In this document: positions 30,601 to 36,371 of the stretch, in pieces
Position numbering within the stretch: position 1 is the first letter of the stretch
Layout of the letters: every line of letters starts with the position of its first letter
Source: Rhizophagus sp. LPA8_4_AMF
Lineage: Eukaryota; Glomeromycota; Glomeromycetes; Glomerales; Glomeraceae
Length of the DNA: 36,371 bases
Assembly: GCA_021464525.1 (NCBI GenBank)
Contig: JADRCO010000354.1
Coordinates: forward strand, 1-36,371
Direction: 5' to 3'
The notes under the pieces: generated by a model
Databases searched by the model: none
What the model was told of the DNA's origin: nothing
The model's input: the letters and a program-made list of their open reading frames with translations, nothing else
Translations under genes and position numbers: made by a program

Positions 30601-33600
30601 TTATTTCTGCTGATTTTGTAATAGAAAAATTAAATTTTTGATATTTTCTTCCATAGAATGTAATTTTTCATCCATAGATTGAATTTTATCTTGTAATACT
30701 TTAACTTCATTTTTAACATTATCTTTTTGAATATTTGAAAGTTTATTATTTGATAATTCCTTATAATCTTCGTCAACGAGCCATTTTTTTGGTGAATCTG
30801 ATATATCTTGAGATAACTTATCATTATCGTCATCTTCATTATCATAATTCCATGGATTAATATCTCCGATATCAATTTCTGCTAGGAAATTATTATGACT
30901 ATTCCTAGCTTTCTCGGAATTTTCTAACCATTCTTGAATATAATCAGAATTTCCAAAGAAATAAATATACCGAGGATTTTCTTTCTTCCTTCCGAATGGA
31001 CTATCAATCGTTTCATAATCTGCAATCAATTCTGCTCGATATTTTAATACGGCATATTTACCAACTTCTTTCGCGTCATCATACGCACCTCTAAAATAAT
31101 TAAAAAAATTGATTTAATTAATATATATATATTTATAAACTTTAACTCAATACTTACGTCATCATTGCAATCAACATATTCTGTAAAATTGTAACAAGAA
31201 GAATGCTACCAATTATAGAATAAACATCTACTGGCCAGAAAGTCCATTGTTCTAATTGATCCCAACGACCACCTGTCCAAAAGAAAACTGATTCAACAGA
31301 TTTAGTAAAATCTGAAAAATAGTTATCCGATGCACTCTGCACATTAATTTCTTGGTCCATCTTATATTGCTCTCCATCAATAGTATTGTTTAATAAATAA
31401 GTGGAACCATCGGGTTGAATGCCTATGTTTTGTGTATTGCTAAGTAAAATAAACCTATCAAAAAAATTAAATTAGAATGAACGGTCAAATATTTGTTCGT
31501 TTTTTGAGCGAAAAAGAAGTTCTGTGTGAGATATAAAAATGACAACTTACATAGCATGGCCAAATCCAAAGACGATCGTTAACATAAAAATTAGGAAGGG
31601 TATAATTTGTTTCAAAATATGAACTATAACATAGATGTAAGTTCCAGCTTGTTGAAAGTATCGTAACAACTAACAAAATTTGTTGTACAAACGGTTAATT
31701 AATACAGTCATTATAATTACAACAAGTCATTGTTATAGTAAATGTTTTAAAGAACCTACCAAAGCAAGTTGCAACCAAACTAACAAAATTGAAAAAGAAT
31801 TACAAATAGTCATGATTCGCAGGACTTTTTCAGGATTAAAATTACTATCCAGATCAATTTTAACGGACGGGATCGTGGATAAATAATAATATAATTGTGC
31901 AGTAGCTACCATTAATGGACAAATGACTGAAATCAGATCAAAAAAGTTATAAATATTGAAATATCTTTTTAGTCCATCATATTTTAACTGAATTCTCTCA
32001 GTATTCAATAAGTAAAATCCCAGCCAATAAAATAAAACATAGAAAGCAACCATCGATGCATTAGAATATTTCAAATTTATTCCTTGTATCGCTAAACTAA
32101 TTTCTTTAATTGTGTCAGCTACAAATGAGAACATTAATGCAAACAAAAGGTACAGAATTGCATGTCTTAAGAAAAAACCTCTTGCTGAGTTCCATTTATA
32201 ATCAATTATTGCGGCTATTGATGGATTATCATAAATTTCTGCATTATCATTATTCCTTATCATTCTTAAGAATGGACTTAATTTTTCTTCTTCTTCGAGT
32301 ACGTGACCACGTGGCCAAATTAACAATTTTAATAGTTTGATAGGGATCATCCAGTGATTTTGTTCATAATTCATTTTCTCTGGATATACTGTAAAATCCG
32401 GAAGAGGTACAATGAAAACCTGACTGACATGTAAAGGACTAGTGATGAATTCTCTGCTCGTTATATTTGAAATCGTTTTTTTTCCCCTAAAAAAAAAAAA
32501 TAGATATATTTTAAAAAAAAGAAATGATCTTAGTTTCATCACAACTTAAAATATCTACCTTTGTTTCCCTTTAAAAATTAATTTTTGTAAGAAATTGTAC
32601 TCGTTTCTCTTGACAAACCCCAAGTTTACGTCAAATGCATGAATATCTTTGTCGTTACTCTTAATCACATCTTTTTTACGAATCTTTGATTGCTCTAAAT
32701 AAACATTATTAATGCCAAAACAAGGGTTTTGAAATAATTCTTTAACATAAAATTCTAATTGATTTTGATAAAGAAGAGGGATTGTTTTAGTGACAGTGAA
32801 CATCCAATTTGAAGTTTTTAAAGCATTATCAGAATAATAATCTAATAAATATTTAACTATGATCGTATCTTTACGATAACCTCCTTCGGAACATTTAATA
32901 GCAATCTCAAGATCAGTCTCTTTGATTTTCCGATCCCAAGAATAACATCTTGGAATATGCAAATATTTTTCTTTCTTATCAGAATCAAAAAATAATATAT
33001 TTTTAATAATTGATACACAATTGCCACGAATAAGATTAGCCATAATATCAAAACGTATGTCCAACATTCTCCATAAACCATGATTTTTAATTAAATATTT
33101 TTTAATGATACATTCTGTTTGTTGAACTAAATATTCAAATTCATGCTGTTTCTTTTGATCCGAAGGATCATTCTTTTTTTTGTCAAGAAATTCCATTGCT
33201 TGACATGCATCTACTGGATTATTAACTTTTTCAGGCCATTCAAGTTTAATTTCATGTCCAAGTTTAAAAGAAATTCCAGAAGGAATGTATAATATTAAAG
33301 AGAATTTTCTATGACCAACTTCTAAAGATTGAATTTGCATTTGTCTTTGCTGTTCCATGTGATTATTTGTCCAAATATACTCAAGGATTTTTTTAGATAA
33401 TGAACCACATTTTCTTTCGTTCCATACTTGAACAGTGGATTCTCCTATTATTAATTGAATGGATTTATCATCATCAAGATAAACTGAAATACGTTTATAA
33501 AGTTTGTTGTGCCAAGGTTCAGAATTAACAATAATAACTCCATTACTAAGTTCAGTTTTAGGGTTTAAACTTTCTCCCAAAGAATTATATATTAAATAAT

Positions 33601-34945
33601 AAGATGTTGTTGATGATGTTATAGTAGATGAGGAGAAAGAAACAGGCTTGTCAAGTGAAATTATGTTCTTTGCAACATCATCTTCGGGGTTCAGTAATTT
33701 AATCATTTCTGGTTTTTTAAAAATTGAAAAAACATTTCCACTTTCCGTGATAGTAATAATGTTTCCAGAGGAATTAACTAATTTTGTAGGAAATAGAGAA
33801 AAATTATTATTAATCCTTCTAATACAATTATCAGAAATACTAAATAAATCCCAAACCACAATATAAGGTGTAATAATATTTTCTGCAGTATCCTCATTAT
33901 ATGTAATTTCTTCAACAATAATCATTAATTTACTATCATTTTGAACGAAATAAAAGGAAAGTATTCGAACACGTGTTTCATTAAACTTCTTTGTAATAAT
34001 TTCCAAACCATTTTCCATTAAATAAATAGTAATAGTATTTGCACCATGACAATAAGCGAACAGGGATTCATTATCTGATATTGCAAAGCAAGGGAAACCT
34101 TTTCTTATAATCGAAGCGGTTGTATCTTCATATTTTTGTATAGTATTTTCCAATAAATTTGTTTTTAAATTATAAATTTCGATAGTTTGTATTTTATTTT
34201 TATAATTTTCCACGATCAAGCGATCTTTTATTAAACTACGTTGTATAAGAGAACTATAACTTTCATAATTTCTTTTCAAAAATTTTGTAGGGAAGTAAAA
34301 TTTTTCAACTGATTTTTCAGGAAAAAAAAGACTATACCAATCATTAACATTATTTTCACCCCTACTTCTAATTATATCATTGATTTTTTCGTGATTTATA
34401 AAGAATTTATTGATTCCATCAGTATTGATAAGAACTATATTAGTCGAATTAGAATCTTTATCCAAGAATTTTACTATACCACCCAAATTATTAATTGAAG
34501 TGGAGATCCTTGATTGACGTGCAAAAGAAATGATCCAAGTAGAAGCTCCAGGATACTCGATAGTATCATTATTGCGCATATTAATATTAACATTTTTTTC
34601 ATTAGAATGAGGATTATTCATGAACTCATCATCAAAACAAGATACGGCAATTAATACATCAACCGTCCCGTCGGACAAAGTAATTTCGTTAGATACGGCT
34701 AAACTCCAAGATGGGGCATCAATATGTTTAAAACTTCCACAACTCACATTGTGTAATTCTGTTAAATTATCAGATTTACATAATTTTATTTGGAGAGTTT
34801 CAGTGTTTAACGTTGCTATTTGAGTTCCATCAGGACTTATGGCAATATAATATCCTTTATCCGGGGTTTTCTTTACAGAATTAAGAGAAGAGATTGATGT
34901 AATTTCCGCTTTCTCTTCATCACTTATTTTTTGTAGTTCTGACAT
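30601..34945 (-). CDS. Large ion-transport-domain protein with propeller-like N-terminus (1339 aa)
   Basis: Exons on the minus strand are 34945-32559, 32486-31760, 31669-31551, 31454-31158 and 31090-30601; they join in frame to 1340 codons including stop. Residues 1 to about 560 have the spacing of beta-propeller blades: short strands ending YIAISPDGTQIATL, WSLAVSNEI, CFAISDNESLFAYCHG, YIVVWDLF and VQVWNER, typical of WD40-type folds. Residues about 600-790 are a helical linker. Hydrophobic helices lie near 899-918, 939-955, 975-995, 1018-1038 and 1050-1075, then a pore-like loop (VESVFFWTGGRWDQL) and a last helix (IIGSILLVTILQNMLIAMMT) as in TRP-type cation channels. The C-terminal tail is acidic and ends in a coiled coil (about 1290-1336) that could drive assembly. 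I expect a membrane cation channel with a cytoplasmic sensing or docking region. No broken frame was found. Confidence 0.9.
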
Positions 34946-36371
34946 GATTATTATAATATACGTATGAATTAATATTCAATAAGAAAACTCTTTATTTTAT
35001 ACATGATTTTTTTATTTTTTAAGAAAAAAAATAAAGAAAATATTTGTTTTGTTGTTGTTGGTAAATAATTGTTTTTTGACCTCCGTGCGTACGTACAAGA
35101 TAAAAAAGATTGTATGACAGAGGAATTTTTTTGTTTAACAAGTGGTGTGTCAATAGGTGTATCAATGGTGTTTTAGGTTAGTTACATGATGATCATTAGT
35201 TAATTTGTTACACCGAGAAAACGTCGTGATTGCCAAGAAGTTGCACGTAATTTATTTTTTTAATTATGTTAGGAAATTAATATCATATTTTTGATTTTCC
35301 TGTTTAGAAAATCCATTTAATCCAGTGTTTTTTTTTTGAGGAACAAATTAATCTAATTTAGAAATCAAAATCATTCGGACTTTATTTGTATGTAAATCTA
35401 AATTGTAATCAAAACGGAGAAGATTCTCCGAGCCTCCGAGGACCGTTTAGGCGTTTACTTCTAAGCATTTCAGATATGCTTATCGACCAATTAGATTTTG
35501 TATTGGACCTGTACGGTTTGCGTTTCCTAGTTAATATAAATATATTCACAAAATTTAGAACAATCCAATAATTTTCAAATGTTGTGTTGCAAATTTTAGA
35601 TTAAATCAAAGCAAAATTTGAGAAATATAAATATAATTTTGTTTGAGTAATTTTATTTTATTATTCGTTTATGTGAACGCTTCTTATTAACAGAATGGCG
35701 GATTTTAAATTGTGATCTATATCTAATCGGGAAAGTATTCCCTAATAAATAGTTTCACTAAAATACGAAACTAATTATTTGTATTACTTTAGCAATAAAC
35801 CTGAATTATTATCGATGATGCGCGAAATTAAAGCATGGGTGTATTCACAAATTCGTTTGGATTGGATTAAGTCGATGCTTCAATCCGATTCATATTCATA
35901 AATTAAGGATTGGATTAAGTTGATCCAATTTGATTGGATTTTATTATTAAACTTCCAATCCACAACATTATTAACCTAATTACATTGAGCCTGTCTAAAA
36001 AAAATTTTTTTTTTTTTTTTTTGACCAATACTATTTTTTGAACCTCTAACTAGGTCTTTAAATAACCAAAAAATAATTCCGATTATTCATCAAAAGATTG
36101 ATACAAATCTTTGATGCCGTTTAGGAGAAATCCAAATAGAAAAGACACTAATATTAAAATTGTAATTATTGTGTTTAGAAAATGTATGATCTTAATAAAT
36201 AAATATTTCCAGGAAAAATATATGTCATTGTACAATCAGTTCCGAGGCGATGTATAGTTCTGCAAATTTTCTCTCCGAACTTCGTGGGATAAGATAATTT
36301 TTTTATAACAATTTACTTATGAGTATTGCTAAATATCGCCGCAGGTGATTATCGCCGCAGGCGATTTTCAC
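34946..36371. other. Intergenic, no gene seen
   Basis: AT-rich upstream DNA of the minus-strand channel gene. 35855-35960 has repeated GGATTGGATTAAGT units and their inverted partner AATCCAAT. A 61-codon frame at 35386-35571 has no recognisable features. The last 40 bases carry two copies of ATCGCCGCAGGTGATT-like sequence, a tandem repeat that runs towards the window edge. Confidence 0.45.

Noticed and set aside
35386-35571. 61-codon frame in the last intergenic region
   Set aside because: Too short, no domain, no splice support.
1-36371. CRISPR array or bacterial operon features
   Set aside because: Introns throughout the genes and no evenly spaced identical repeats; the DNA is eukaryotic.

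Overview
The window looks like a piece of a very AT-rich fungal nuclear genome. Genes are split by short introns (mostly about 60-115 bases) with GTAAGT-type donors and TAG/CAG/AAG acceptors. Intergenic DNA is full of dispersed and foldback repeats, and gene families occur as tandem copies and broken relics. The mix (tandem hormone-sensitive-lipase-type hydrolases, a GMC oxidoreductase, large ion-transport-domain proteins, a Sel1-repeat relic, a fungal Trl1-type RNA repair enzyme) best fits an arbuscular mycorrhizal fungus of the Rhizophagus/Glomeromycotina type. That placement is inference from gene content, not from a database search.

Region 1 (1-18250) is a duplicated hydrolase array, read on the minus strand. 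Two copies are intact (11954-13654 and 14319-16046, 470 aa each). One is nearly intact but frameshifted (7549-9260). Two are fragments (455-607 and 18053-18248). A sixth, heavily degraded copy lies at 23812-24553. Flanking spacer DNA and a TATA-box promoter were copied with the genes. One unrelated gene, an eight-exon choline-dehydrogenase-like GMC oxidoreductase on the plus strand (2847-5243), sits between two direct copies of that spacer.

Region 2 (18250-24900) holds a multiply broken gene relic fused to the end of a hydrolase fragment, a foldback element, an ion-transport-domain channel on the plus strand (19914-21997, one frameshift), a second long foldback element, and the sixth hydrolase relic.

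Region 3 (24900-30600) carries a minus-strand RNA repair gene (25275-26620) that encodes the kinase and cyclic phosphodiesterase halves of fungal tRNA ligase with no ligase half visible, then a Sel1-repeat relic, an unrecognised three-exon gene of higher GC (27945-29242), and relics of a membrane protein.

Region 4 (30601-34945) is an intact five-exon minus-strand gene for a 1339-residue protein: a long N-terminal region that looks beta-propeller-like, a six-helix ion-transport domain, and a coiled-coil tail. It is related to the channel at 19914-21997. The last 1.4 kb shows no gene.

All splice models were built by hand from reading frame and splice-site agreement, so individual boundaries could move by a few bases.
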